64,000 nt of DNA from Exiguobacterium oxidotolerans JCM 12280 (GTDB taxonomy: Bacteria > Bacillota > Bacilli > Exiguobacteriales > Exiguobacteriaceae). Position 1 is the stretch's first letter, and each line of letters opens with the position of its first letter. Made by a program: the position numbers and the translations under genes. The stretch lies in assembly GCF_000702625.1 (NCBI RefSeq), contig NZ_JNIS01000001.1:2918001-2982000 (forward strand), read 5' to 3'. Of the stretch, positions 50,973 to 59,580 are shown one piece after another. A model generated the notes under the pieces. That model had not been told where the DNA came from, did not search any database, and saw nothing but the letters and a program-made list of their open reading frames with translations.

Positions 50973-52586
50973 ATGAACGTTTCACGCCGCAAGAAATCCA
51001 TTATCCAAGCTGTTTCCATCCTGTCAATTACGACCCTGTTGTTCGGTTGTTCGAATCCGAACGAAGGTGCTGACAATAAAAAAGACAACGACACGCTGAC
51101 GCTTGCCTGGCCGCGCGACATCGGCGAGATGAATCCGCACGTCTACAACCCGTCACAACTGTTCGCCCAGTCGATGGTCTATGAACCGCTCGTCCATTAT
51201 GCGGAAGGTGGAAAGCTGGAGCCATTCCTCGCCAAGTCATGGGACATCTCAAAAGACGGAAAAACCTATACCTTCAAACTGCGCGACGATGTCAAGTTCT
51301 CTGACGGTTCGGTGTTTGACGCAACAATCGTTAAAAAGAACTTTGACGCCGTCCTCAAAAATAAAGCCTTACATAGTTGGCTCGGCTTCATCTCAAAAAT
51401 CGATAAGACGGAAGTGATTGACAAGCAGACGTTCCGGATGACGTTATCGGAAGCCTACTACCCGACGATTCAGGAACTGGCGGTCGTCCGTCCGGTCCGC
51501 TTCCTAGGAGAAGCCGGTTTCCCGAAAAACGGCGACACGTCTAAAGGTGTCGAACAAGAAGTCGGGACCGGTCCATGGGTGCTCGACGAGTATAAAGCGG
51601 ATCAATATGCGACGTTTAAAGTCAATAAAAACTACTGGGGAAAATTGCCGGACGTCAAAAAAATCAAGGTCGACATCATTCCAGATGCCGAAAGCCGCGT
51701 ACTCGCCTTTGAAAAAGGCGACATCGATTTGATTTACGGCGAAGGGGCAATCAGCGTCGACGCCTTTAATCAACTGAAAGAGACGAAGTCCTACAAGACG
51801 ACGATGTCGGAACCGGTTGCGACGCGTCTGTTGATCATGAACACAAAGAAAAAACAGCTTGCGGACGAACGCGTCCGTCAAGCGTTGCAATACGGCTTTG
51901 ATAAAAAGACGCTCGTCAAAGGAATCACGTCCGGTCTCGAAGCCCCGGCTGATTTCATCCTGCCGCCGAACTTGCCGTACACGTCGAACCTGAACGTCGA
52001 GAAACGGGACTTTGATGTCGATAAAGCCAACGCCTTGCTCGACGAAGCCGGCTGGAAACTGCCGGACGGCAAAAAAGTCCGCGAAAAAGACGGACAACCG
52101 TTACAGATGGAAATGATGTATGATGCAGCAGAACTTGTCCAAAAAGCGATGGCGGAGACATTACAGTCAGAGTGGGCGACAATCGGCGTCGATTTAAAAA
52201 TCGTCGGTGTCGAGCTACCGGACCAAGTCCAGCGCTTCAAAGACAATAAATTCGATATCAACATGTACAGTAACTTCGGGGCACCGTACGATCCGCACAC
52301 GTTCGTCAACATCATCGGTACGGACGGATTCGGGTTCAAAGAAGCGATTGCTGCTTATCCGAACAAGGATCAACTGTTACAGGAAATGAAAGATGTCCTT
52401 AAAACGACGGATGAAACGAAACGTCAGAAGATGTATGCCGAAATTCTGCCGTCGCTCCAGGATCAGGGAGCACTCGTTCCGATCTCGTATTTGAAAAAGA
52501 TGGCGATTTATCAAAACGGGGTCACGAACTTTAAATTTGCCGCAAACCGGGATGAAAGCCCGTTCGCTCAAATCGGCATCAATTGA
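50973..52586 (+). CDS. Nickel/peptide ABC importer substrate-binding lipoprotein (NikA/OppA type)
   Basis: 537 residues. Lipobox LFGC with Cys 26. LAWPRDIGEMNPHVYNPSQL, then SMVYEPLVHYAEGGKLEPFL and KFSDGSVFDATIVKKNFDAV belong to the SBP family 5; MNPHVY and VATRLLIMNT are typical of the NikA and CntA branch that binds nickel or metallophore-metal complexes. A Fur box supports a metal role. It begins a five-gene importer, but IS copy E (52583-52998) follows immediately; the TGA stop lies in the element, so the last one or two residues might not be native. Confidence 0.85.
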   Translation: MNVSRRKKSIIQAVSILSITTLLFGCSNPNEGADNKKDNDTLTLAWPRDIGEMNPHVYNPSQLFAQSMVYEPLVHYAEGGKLEPFLAKSWDISKDGKTYTFKLRDDVKFSDGSVFDATIVKKNFDAVLKNKALHSWLGFISKIDKTEVIDKQTFRMTLSEAYYPTIQELAVVRPVRFLGEAGFPKNGDTSKGVEQEVGTGPWVLDEYKADQYATFKVNKNYWGKLPDVKKIKVDIIPDAESRVLAFEKGDIDLIYGEGAISVDAFNQLKETKSYKTTMSEPVATRLLIMNTKKKQLADERVRQALQYGFDKKTLVKGITSGLEAPADFILPPNLPYTSNLNVEKRDFDVDKANALLDEAGWKLPDGKKVREKDGQPLQMEMMYDAAELVQKAMAETLQSEWATIGVDLKIVGVELPDQVQRFKDNKFDINMYSNFGAPYDPHTFVNIIGTDGFGFKEAIAAYPNKDQLLQEMKDVLKTTDETKRQKMYAEILPSLQDQGALVPISYLKKMAIYQNGVTNFKFAANRDESPFAQIGIN

Positions 52587-52998
52587 ACTACCCCCACCTG
52601 CGCTTCGCTAAGAGGTGGAGGATTCCTGAGTTATCCGACCGATCGGTCGAAAATTGATCAGGCTAACCCCGTCGTCCCGACGGTTGTAAGTCTATCTTGT
52701 CCGTTTCTTTTGCGCGGATGCCTACTCTGCTTGGTTTTCGCTACTTCGGTCATCCGTAAGGTGAACGTTGAAGATTTTACGTGACAGACGAACTTCCTGT
52801 CACAACCCCATATCTTCAGTTTTCAAAGAACGCGACAGTTAATTTTTTCCTGTTTTTCATTGTTTTTAAACCAGCATTGTCGAACAATTGACGTGTCGCA
52901 AGACACGCCTTGTCCGAAGGCGATTCATCTCCCACTTTCACTTGGGCTTCGTCCTAGACGTTTAGAAGTGGGAGTATTCTCGCCTGATTTTGGTAAAA
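52583..52998 (-). mobile_element. IS605-type relic between binding protein and permease (copy E)
   Basis: A 0.4-kb element lying on the minus strand. Its right end is at 52583-52686 (terminal TTGAA, hairpin CCCACCTGCG...AGAGGTGG at 52591-52620, then CGACCGATCGGTCG and CGTCGTCCCGACG hairpins also seen in copy C). The left end at 52819-52998 matches copy D. Between them about 130 bases are without tnpA or tnpB coding. Internal deletion made it a non-autonomous unit. It keeps both ends, so it could still be moved by TnpA from elsewhere. Confidence 0.8.
52591..52686 (-). ncRNA. Retained omega-RNA-like scaffold of copy E
   Basis: Two hairpins upstream of the right end, CCGTCGGGACGACGGGG and CGACCGATCGGTCG, are also present in copy C with different bases but the same pairing (CGACCATTAGGTCG), a sign that structure is kept. 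In IS605 elements this is where the TnpB guide RNA folds. No active tnpB adjoins it. Expression is not shown. Confidence 0.4.
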
Positions 52999-53011
52999 GG
53001 AGGTGTACGGA

Positions 53012-53956
53012 ATGGGCTTCTATATTCTGAAACGGGTCGGGTCGGTCATTCCGATCCTGCTCCTCGCGATTTTCTTGCTGACGGCAATGATTCACTTGTC
53101 ACCGGTCGATCCGGCACAAGCCTATCTGTCTGCCGCCCACATTCAACCGACGGAAGAGGTGCTCGCGCAAAAGCGGGCCGAGTTCGGACTCGACCAGCCA
53201 TTTTTGACCCAGTACGCGACGACGGTCGTCCGGCTCGCCGGATTTGATTTCGGGACATCGTACGTTTCCGGGAAACCGGTCCTTGACGAAGTGTTGCTTC
53301 GTCTGCCGGCGACGGTCCAACTGGCACTGTCGAGCCTTATGCTGGCGATTCTCGTCAGTATCCCGCTCGGCTTTCTCGCGGGAATCCGGAAGAATGGTTT
53401 TTTTGACCATTTAAGCCGGGCGATTGCCTTCATCGGTGCGTCGATTCCGTCGTTTTGGCTCGGCTACCTGTTGATATTCTTTTTTGCCGTCCAGCTCGAT
53501 TTGTTACCGGTCGGCGGGATTGGCAGTCCGAGTCATGTCATCTTGCCGGCGATCACGCTGGCGTTGCCGTTGATTGCACTTTATACACGGCTGTTGCGGA
53601 CAAGTGTCATCGAGACGATGCGTGAACCGTACGTCCTGTTTGCCCGGACGCGCGGAATCCGGGAAACGGTCATCTTAGGAAAACATGTCCTCCGCGTCGC
53701 GATTCCGCCGATGTTGACGGGACTCGGGATGAATCTCGGGAAACTGTTGACGGGGACGATCATCGTCGAGACCGTCTTCTCGTGGCCGGGATTCGGTCGT
53801 TATTTTATCGAAGCGATTTTTGACCGCGACATGCCGATCATTCAAGGATACGTGTTTCTCGCTGCGTTGCTGTTCATCGGCAGCAGTCTGCTCGTTGATC
53901 TATTGCAACTGGCAATCGATCCACGGATTGCCCGGAAAGGAGGGGACAGACGATGA
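53012..53956 (+). CDS. ABC importer permease (NikB/OppB type)
   Basis: 314 residues from the ATG that follows AAAGGAGG; an in-frame GTG upstream overlaps the site. Six helices: the N-terminal LKRVGSVIPILLLAIFLLTA and the C-terminal EAA motif (RTRGIRETVILGKHVLRVAI) are typical. The ribosome site is next to the left end of IS copy E, so the native promoter-distal message from the binding-protein gene must cross the element. Overlaps the next gene by four bases. Confidence 0.93.
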   Translation: MGFYILKRVGSVIPILLLAIFLLTAMIHLSPVDPAQAYLSAAHIQPTEEVLAQKRAEFGLDQPFLTQYATTVVRLAGFDFGTSYVSGKPVLDEVLLRLPATVQLALSSLMLAILVSIPLGFLAGIRKNGFFDHLSRAIAFIGASIPSFWLGYLLIFFFAVQLDLLPVGGIGSPSHVILPAITLALPLIALYTRLLRTSVIETMREPYVLFARTRGIRETVILGKHVLRVAIPPMLTGLGMNLGKLLTGTIIVETVFSWPGFGRYFIEAIFDRDMPIIQGYVFLAALLFIGSSLLVDLLQLAIDPRIARKGGDRR

Positions 53957-54807
53957 ATGTTCCGCTTGGACGACCGCGTCTGCTTGACCGCCTGTCGAAT
54001 CAACGGCTGATTTTAATCGGCTGTTCCGTATTTTTAGGGCTGTTGTTTCTCGCGGCTCTGGCTGCACCGTGGCTTGCCCCGCATGATCCGTTTCTCGTTA
54101 ATTTGGCAGTCAAACTGCAGGATCCGTCCTGGACGTATCCGCTCGGGACCGATCATCTCGGACGCTGTACGTTGTCACGTCTGTTGTACGGTGCCCGCGT
54201 GTCGCTCGGATTCGCCGTCCTGATTTTTGCTTCATCCTTGCTGATCGGCTTATTGGTCGGGACACTCGCCGGCTACATCGGCGGCTGGGTCGACCAACTG
54301 CTGATGCGGTTTTGTGACGGAGTGATGGCGTTCCCGAGTCTGATTCTTGTCCTCGGTCTCGTCGGGATTTTCGGACCGGGACTGAAGCAGGTCATCATCG
54401 CCTTAATGCTCGTCCAGTGGGTCTATTATGCCCGGATGTTCCGGGGGCTGATCATGACGCTGAAGGAAAAGAATTTCATTGCCGCAGCACGCGTCAACGG
54501 CTCCTCGCACTGGAAAATCTTTCGGACGCACTTGCTGCCGAACATCCTGCCGCCGCTCCTTGTCATCGGGACGCTTGAGATGGGCTGGGCAATCATGGAC
54601 ATCTCGGCGATGTCGTTTCTCGGACTCGGTGTCCAGTCGCCGGCAGCCGAGTGGGGGGCGATGATTCATGAGGGGAAATCGTACATCCGGTCGAATCCGG
54701 AACTGATGATTTATCCCGGCCTGATGATCATGCTCGTCATTGCCAGCTTTAATCTGCTCGGGGAATCATTATCGGAACGGTTCGGCGTGACGAAACAAAC
54801 GAAATGA
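53953..54807 (+). CDS. ABC importer permease (NikC/OppC type)
   Basis: 284 residues, ATGA overlap with the NikB-type gene. HDPFLVNLAVKLQDPSWTYP and LGTDHLGRCTLSRLLYGARV are the OppC_N signature; the EAA loop is AAARVNGSSHWKIFRTHLLP. Partner of the NikB-type protein in the membrane pore. One of five tightly packed genes. Confidence 0.93.
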   Translation: MNVPLGRPRLLDRLSNQRLILIGCSVFLGLLFLAALAAPWLAPHDPFLVNLAVKLQDPSWTYPLGTDHLGRCTLSRLLYGARVSLGFAVLIFASSLLIGLLVGTLAGYIGGWVDQLLMRFCDGVMAFPSLILVLGLVGIFGPGLKQVIIALMLVQWVYYARMFRGLIMTLKEKNFIAAARVNGSSHWKIFRTHLLPNILPPLLVIGTLEMGWAIMDISAMSFLGLGVQSPAAEWGAMIHEGKSYIRSNPELMIYPGLMIMLVIASFNLLGESLSERFGVTKQTK

Positions 54808-54821
54808 AAGGAGAGACTCGG

Positions 54822-55616
54822 ATGAAACCTGTATTATCCGTCGAACACTTGACGGTCGAAACGACAAACGGTCAGCCGCTCGTCCGTGATATTTCTTTTT
54901 CACTGGCAGCCGGACAAATCGTCGGTCTGGTCGGGGAGAGCGGCTGTGGTAAGACAGTGACGAGTCTTGCGCTTCTGCGTCTGCTTGATGAAAAAATAAT
55001 CCGTCAATCAGGAAAAATCGTGTTAGAGGAGCAAGACGTGATGACGTTGTCCGACCGTTCGCTCCGAACAATCCGAGGCGGGAAGATTGCCTTCATCATG
55101 CAAAATCCGATGAGCGCCTTCACACCGGTCTACACAATTGGTCATCAATTAATGGAAACGATCCGGACGCACGACCGGTGCAGTAAACACGAAGCAACGA
55201 ATCGGGCGGTCGAAGCATTACGGGAAGTCAATCTCGATCAACCGGAACGGATTTTGAAAGCCTATCCGTTTGAACTGAGCGGCGGCATGCTGCAACGGGT
55301 CATGATTGCGCTCGCGGTCTGTCTGCGCCCGGATGTCCTGATTGCCGACGAACCGACGACGGCGCTTGACGTCTACAATCAAAAGCAGGTGTTGTATTAT
55401 CTCGAGAAGGTCCGAGCCACTTATGGAACGGCGATTTTATTGATTTCGCACGACTTGAGTGTCATCGCTGAAATGGCAGATGATGTCCTTGTCATGCAGG
55501 ACGGGGAAATCGTCGAACAGGCGGACGTCTTTGAGCTGTTCGACCGTCCGCAACACCCATATACGCAGCGGCTATTGATGCAACACGGTATGCAGGTGGG
55601 AGCGAGGAACGCATGA
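54822..55616 (+). CDS. ABC importer ATPase (NikD/OppD type)
   Basis: 264 residues from the second ATG (AAAGGAGAGACTCGG upstream; the first ATG overlaps that site). Walker A GESGCGKTVTS, signature LSGGMLQRVMIALA, Walker B VLIADEPTTALD, H-loop LLISHDLSV. Shorter than OppD and without its iron-sulphur C-terminus, as in NikD. Overlaps the next gene by four bases. Confidence 0.93.
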   Translation: MKPVLSVEHLTVETTNGQPLVRDISFSLAAGQIVGLVGESGCGKTVTSLALLRLLDEKIIRQSGKIVLEEQDVMTLSDRSLRTIRGGKIAFIMQNPMSAFTPVYTIGHQLMETIRTHDRCSKHEATNRAVEALREVNLDQPERILKAYPFELSGGMLQRVMIALAVCLRPDVLIADEPTTALDVYNQKQVLYYLEKVRATYGTAILLISHDLSVIAEMADDVLVMQDGEIVEQADVFELFDRPQHPYTQRLLMQHGMQVGARNA

Positions 55617-56407
55617 GTCTTTTACGAATAGAACAGGTATCACACCGTTACGGCAAACAACGTTTCCTGTCGCGGCAGGCGGAACGGACCGTTTTACAGG
55701 ATGTCTCGTTGACGCTTGAAGCTGGGACGTGCCTGGGTTTGCTCGGGAAAAGTGGTGCCGGAAAAAGTACACTCGGACGGATCTTACTGGGGCTTGAACG
55801 ACCGAAAGCGGGACGTGTCTTGTTCGAAGGGCGAGACATCTATGGGACGCATCCGAAGGACTACCGGCAAGACATTCAGGTCGTCTTTCAAGATTCCTTT
55901 GCAGCCGTCAATCCGAAGCTGACGGCGGGGCAGATCATCGCCGAACCGTTGACGAATTTTACGCGGCTCAGTCCGGAAGCGCTGGAGCGGAGACTGATCA
56001 CGTTAATCGAACAGGTCGGATTGACCGGCTCCGATTTGGCGAAGTACCCGTCCGCCTTCAGCGGCGGCCAGTTACAACGGATTTGTATCGCCCGGGCGAT
56101 TGCAACGCACCCGAAGCTGATTGTGCTCGACGAAGCCGTCAGCAGTCTCGATATGGTCAATAAGGCGATGATTTTGAAGCTGTTACGTGAGTTAAAAGAA
56201 ACATATGACCTGGCATACCTCTTCATTACCCATGATGTCCAGGCAGCCCAAGCACTCAGTGATCAATTTATGATTTTGGAGCAGGGTCAAATTGTCGGGC
56301 ATTATCCGACACCCCAAGCGTTTGACCAGGCAACGGATCCGTATGTCTCGGCAATCAAGGATGCGATGCTCGCCACGCACCCAAGAAAACGGACGATACG
56401 AAAGTAG
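55613..56407 (+). CDS. ABC importer ATPase (NikE/OppF type)
   Basis: 264 residues. Walker A GKSGAGKSTLGR, signature FSGGQLQRICIARAIA, Walker B LIVLDEAVSSLD, H-loop LFITHDVQA. In Walker B the usual Pro is Ala (DEAVSSLD), as is normal in this OppF branch. Last gene of the importer; its stop lies within the terminator at 56404. Confidence 0.93.
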   Translation: MSLLRIEQVSHRYGKQRFLSRQAERTVLQDVSLTLEAGTCLGLLGKSGAGKSTLGRILLGLERPKAGRVLFEGRDIYGTHPKDYRQDIQVVFQDSFAAVNPKLTAGQIIAEPLTNFTRLSPEALERRLITLIEQVGLTGSDLAKYPSAFSGGQLQRICIARAIATHPKLIVLDEAVSSLDMVNKAMILKLLRELKETYDLAYLFITHDVQAAQALSDQFMILEQGQIVGHYPTPQAFDQATDPYVSAIKDAMLATHPRKRTIRK

Positions 56408-56434
56408 GCACCTATTCCGGTGTCTACTTTTTTT
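56404..56434 (+). terminator. Terminator of the metal importer operon
   Basis: GTAGGCACC-TATTCC-GGTGTCTAC and seven T. Confidence 0.88.
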
Positions 56435-56497
56435 ATGCTATGTGTAAAGGAAACTTGACACGTTGGTTCGATTTTACATATTATTGGAAATGGAAGG

Positions 56498-56725
56498 GTG
56501 GTCGAAATGAAAAATAAGGTAAAGCTGTTGCGGGAGGAACGCCGCTGGTCGCAAGGTGAGCTCGCGAACGCATTAGGCGTGTCGAGGCAGACGGTCATCT
56601 CGATTGAAAAGGAGCGGTATAATCCGTCGCTTGCGCTCGCGTTTTCAATTGCCTCCCTGTTCGATTGTCCGATTGAAGCGATTTTTGTACCCGAACCGAA
56701 GAAAAAAGGAGATGGTCTTTTGTGA
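56498..56725 (+). CDS. Small helix-turn-helix (Xre) regulator
   Basis: 75 residues. VKLLREERRWSQGELANALG and VSRQTVISIEKERYNPSLAL form a Cro/CI helix-turn-helix of the YgzD/YozG type; PIEAIFVPEPKKKG closes it. These one-domain regulators usually control the adjacent membrane gene, which here overlaps the stop (TTTTGTGAAG). GGAAGGGTGG before the ATG. Confidence 0.92.
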   Translation: MVEMKNKVKLLREERRWSQGELANALGVSRQTVISIEKERYNPSLALAFSIASLFDCPIEAIFVPEPKKKGDGLL

Positions 56726-57081
56726 AGCACATGCCGATGATCAATCGATTACTCGCCGCTGTCATGTTATTGTATGGCGGTTATCTGATGCTGTTCGACG
56801 GACCGTATCCACTCAGTATCATCTTGACATTAGCGGGGCTTAGTCAACTCGCGACCGATGTCGTCTTCCCGGCTGCTGAACCTTATGATGAACGACAAGA
56901 AGAAATCAAGATGAAAAGTGGTCACATGTCATATGCCTTGAGTATCCTCTATGTGTTTGTCGTGCTGATGCTCGTTCAGTGGCAAGTCGTTGACGATCTC
57001 ATGACAGCGTTGTTGTGTGTGCTCGTCATTCAGGTCATGACCTTCCCGGTAATGCTGTTTGTGTACAGCCGGAGGAACTGA
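56722..57081 (+). CDS. Small membrane protein paired with the Xre regulator
   Basis: 119 residues from a GTG overlapping the regulator stop. Four membrane segments; LLYGGYLMLFDGPYPLSII, AEPYDERQEEIKMKSGHMSY and LSILYVFVVLMLV are shared with 50184-50543. DUF2178-like pattern; function unknown. Ends in a terminator. Confidence 0.75.
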   Translation: MKHMPMINRLLAAVMLLYGGYLMLFDGPYPLSIILTLAGLSQLATDVVFPAAEPYDERQEEIKMKSGHMSYALSILYVFVVLMLVQWQVVDDLMTALLCVLVIQVMTFPVMLFVYSRRN

Positions 57082-57085
57082 CGAC

Positions 57086-57119
57086 AAAAAAGAACAGGCG
57101 ACTCGCGCCTGTTCTTTTG
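57086..57119. terminator. Bidirectional terminator
   Basis: AAAAAAGAACAGGCG-ACTCG-CGCCTGTTCTTTTG. Confidence 0.93.
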
Positions 57120-57124
57120 TTTTA

Positions 57125-57508
57125 TCAGTAATATTCGGATAATTGCTCTCGTGACGCTTCCGTTAAATAACCGAGCGATAAGAAGCTTTGGACGAAGCGG
57201 AAAGAATCCGTAGGTTGATTCGGTGCCAGGCCGTCAGCGAAGTGATGCAGTGTCTTGTGCACCTCGATGCCAGCTGCTTGCAGTTTGACGAAGTCAAAGT
57301 CGAGGGTGACCGTATCCGTCTCGTCCCAAGGGTGTTCTGAACCCGAATAGAACTGATGGACGGTCTGTTTGAGTTGATCTGTTGTAGGATTCAGCTCGAA
57401 CAGTAAGTAGCCGCTATGCGGACTTTCCGTGTGAAGGTTTGTAGAAATGCCGCCCCGGGCAACGATTGCCGGTAAAAACTGACGATGGGTGTAGTGTCTG
57501 AGAATCAC
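57125..57508 (-). CDS. Hypothetical protein
   Basis: 127 residues (MILRHYTHRQFLPAIVARGG...). The start, a strand with HYT followed by a helix and GGI, resembles small ADP-ribosyltransferase-like or RNA-binding folds, but I see no catalytic set and make no claim. AGGAGGCCGGCCAGC before the ATG. It follows the second MarR gene by 22 bases on the same strand and is probably in its operon. Confidence 0.6.
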   Translation of the reverse strand: MILRHYTHRQFLPAIVARGGISTNLHTESPHSGYLLFELNPTTDQLKQTVHQFYSGSEHPWDETDTVTLDFDFVKLQAAGIEVHKTLHHFADGLAPNQPTDSFRFVQSFLSLGYLTEASREQLSEYY

Positions 57509-57530
57509 GCTGGCCGGCCTCCTTCTTCTA

Positions 57531-57956
57531 TCAAAATTGACTGTTTTGCATTTTGTTCAACAATTGATTGAATGTTTGATGATCGTTTTTCGTAAAGGAC
57601 TGGAAGTAACGCTCGTCGATGACTTCGATGATCGGCGCGGATGCCTGGACAAGTGTTTCCCCGTCCGCCGTCAGAACGATCCGTTTTTCACGGTCAATCC
57701 GTTTACGGGTTAGTAGTCGGTTTTGCATCAGTTTTTTTAGCGTTTGTGAAATCGATCCGCTCGAGAGCTCGAGTGTCGTCTCAAGCGACTTTTGTGTCGC
57801 ACTCTCTAGTTGATACAACGTATAGAGCATATCGAATTGAGAACGCGAGAGTTCCCATTGTTTTAACGTATCATTGACTTCTTTGACGTAACGATTGTGG
57901 ATACGTTGGATCGATTGCCAGTGTCCAATCGATGAAAAGGCAGCATGTGGATTCAT
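57531..57956 (-). CDS. MarR-family regulator, downstream copy
   Basis: 141 residues. LKQWELSRSQFDMLYTLYQL, SGSISQTLKKLMQNRLLTRK and DREKRIVLTADGETL are the complete winged helix with the wing DREKR. The ATG overlaps the stop of the upstream MarR gene by four bases. Ligand and targets unknown. Confidence 0.92.
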   Translation of the reverse strand: MNPHAAFSSIGHWQSIQRIHNRYVKEVNDTLKQWELSRSQFDMLYTLYQLESATQKSLETTLELSSGSISQTLKKLMQNRLLTRKRIDREKRIVLTADGETLVQASAPIIEVIDERYFQSFTKNDHQTFNQLLNKMQNSQF

Positions 57957-58396
57957 CGAACTTCCCCTTCCTGTTTTTGCGTACTATGGAGCTGCGTTAC
58001 AAGTTGATGCAACGCGTGTTGTTGCGATGCGGTCAAGACATGAAATTGATTCGCTTGAAAACGTTCGTATTTCGGTAAGACTTCGTTTAAAAACAGTTCT
58101 CCAGCCGGTGTCAGATGGAAATAGTTGACCTTACGGTGACGTTGCTTTTCGATCAGGCGCTTAGCGAACAGCTTTTTAATCCCTTGAGAGATCGTCCCGT
58201 CCGTGACATGAATCAGGCAAGCGATTTCTTTTTGACTGGTACACGTCGTCGACTTTAAGCAGCGCAAGACCTCGAACATCGTGTGCGAGAGGTCCCACGT
58301 CTTTAAGAAGGCATTGACTTGTTTCGTTTGATGATTGTGGTACGTCGTAATCGTATTCCAGCATGCGATTGGTAATGTCTCTGTATTTGGTTGCAT
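57953..58396 (-). CDS. MarR-family regulator, upstream copy
   Basis: 147 residues. LKTWDLSHTMFEVLRCLKST, TDGTISQGIKKLFAKRLIEK and RHRKVNYFHLTPAGELF. Its wing lacks the Asp-x-Arg seen in most MarR proteins. Only about 30% like the next one by eye, so an old duplication. Two coupled MarR proteins could form heterodimers. Weak ribosome site (AGAGGTT). Confidence 0.9.
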   Translation of the reverse strand: MQPNTETLPIACWNTITTYHNHQTKQVNAFLKTWDLSHTMFEVLRCLKSTTCTSQKEIACLIHVTDGTISQGIKKLFAKRLIEKQRHRKVNYFHLTPAGELFLNEVLPKYERFQANQFHVLTASQQHALHQLVTQLHSTQKQEGEVR

Positions 58397-58420
58397 ATGT
58401 AACCTCTTATTTTAAAATGA

Positions 58421-58443
58421 TTGTACGATTTAGTTAGATACAA
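58421..58443. promoter_or_regulatory. Possible MarR operator
   Basis: TTGTACGATTTAGTTAGATACAA: arms TTGTA and TACAA around an AT-rich centre, 25 bases before the first MarR gene. Confidence 0.35.
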
Positions 58444-58484
58444 AATAACATAAAAAAGGGGGCGGGACTAGTTCTTCTTTATGT

Positions 58485-58554
58485 AAAAAAACACATCATT
58501 TCGCAACGTATGTTCCTGTAACAGGACATACGTTGAAAAGCGATGTGTTTTTAA
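58485..58554. terminator. Long compound terminator
   Basis: AAAACACATC pairs with GATGTGTTTTT, and inside CAACGTATGT pairs with ACATACGTTG. It ends 58551-58772. Confidence 0.9.
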
Positions 58555-58772
58555 TCGGCGCTTTGCTTGTTTACCTCGCCTGCCGGGTGACGGCCCCGCG
58601 CTAAATAAAGGAGGGGCCCGATGTAATTGACACTGAAAATGGTGAGACCCCAAACCCACTTCGGTCCGCGTGTCTGCTGACGCGTAAACAAATCGATACA
58701 AGCGACGATGAGTAAACAGAACCCGGTCACATGGATCGTTTTTTTTAAAAGTTGCTGAATCCGTTGCATCAT
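58551..58772 (-). CDS. PLDc_N-type small membrane protein
   Basis: 73 residues from the ATG at 58772 (GCGGGGAACG upstream). Two hydrophobic segments; GPKWVWGLTIFSVNYIGPLL and YLARGR match the phospholipase-D nuclease N-terminal (PLDc_N) domain, found alone as small membrane proteins in Bacilli. It could be in a message with 58818-59369, which ends 45 bases upstream. Confidence 0.75.
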   Translation of the reverse strand: MMQRIQQLLKKTIHVTGFCLLIVACIDLFTRQQTRGPKWVWGLTIFSVNYIGPLLYLARGRHPAGEVNKQSAD

Positions 58773-58817
58773 CGTTCCCCGCAATCTTTTTAAATAGTTG
58801 AGGCATTGATTCTTCTG

Positions 58818-59369
58818 TTATGTCACTAAAAGCGGACTATCGAAATTCTGCAGGACTAAAGCATGTTGATGTAGCTTAAAACCGTACCGGGTAAAGCAGT
58901 CCTTTGATACGAGTCCGTGATGGGTGACGATTTCGAAATTGCCGCTGACTCGGTAATGCCGATGTTTGTTTTGCACATCCTGAATGAAGGCCTCCAATAA
59001 AAGGCCGCGCTCGCCAAGCCCTTCTTGACGGACGTGGACGTCGAGTAAGTTGTACTCGGCGACTTCGATCCGGTCATATAGGCGTGTGTTGACGTACTCG
59101 ACGGTCATGTGTGACCGGGTTGATAAGAGTGACCGGTTCGCTTGCTGATTTTCCAGTAACGTGACGTAATAAAGGGCATGTGATTTATGACTATTCCGTG
59201 TGACTTGAACGACTTGGTTTTCATTATTATAGGCTAATCCGATGAGCGATTCCTGCGGATGGTTTCGGATAATGAGCGTGCGACGTGTACAAACGTCACG
59301 CCAGTCGATTTCTGGAATCCATTTCAATTCAAATGTCCGAGGTGTTCTGGTGAACTTCATGGTATGCAT
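58818..59369 (-). CDS. GNAT-like protein, divergent
   Basis: 183 residues. The C-terminal half reads NLLDVHVRQEGLGERGLLLE, AFIQDVQNKHRHYRVSGNFE and CFTRYGFKL, resembling GNAT strands 4-6 with the acetyl-CoA loop QEGLGERG and the RYGF ending. The N-terminal half is not typical. Either an acetyltransferase of remote type or a relative that lost activity. Two ATG codons nine bases apart follow AAGGAGGTTCC; the first is used here. Confidence 0.55.
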   Translation of the reverse strand: MHTMKFTRTPRTFELKWIPEIDWRDVCTRRTLIIRNHPQESLIGLAYNNENQVVQVTRNSHKSHALYYVTLLENQQANRSLLSTRSHMTVEYVNTRLYDRIEVAEYNLLDVHVRQEGLGERGLLLEAFIQDVQNKHRHYRVSGNFEIVTHHGLVSKDCFTRYGFKLHQHALVLQNFDSPLLVT

Positions 59370-59580
59370 GGAACCTCCTTTTTGACTAGTGCTTTAAATA
59401 TACACTTTTTGGAAAAAATATTAAACGAATAATGTTAATATTATTTACTCAAGTTCGATTTGTCGATCGGCATTTTTAATAGAATGTTCAAGACGTACAT
59501 CGAATGAAGCACGTTTACTGCGACGACAACAGGGAAAAATTGTTTTGAAGCGTCTATCTTAAGAAAGGAAGTGTCCGTTC

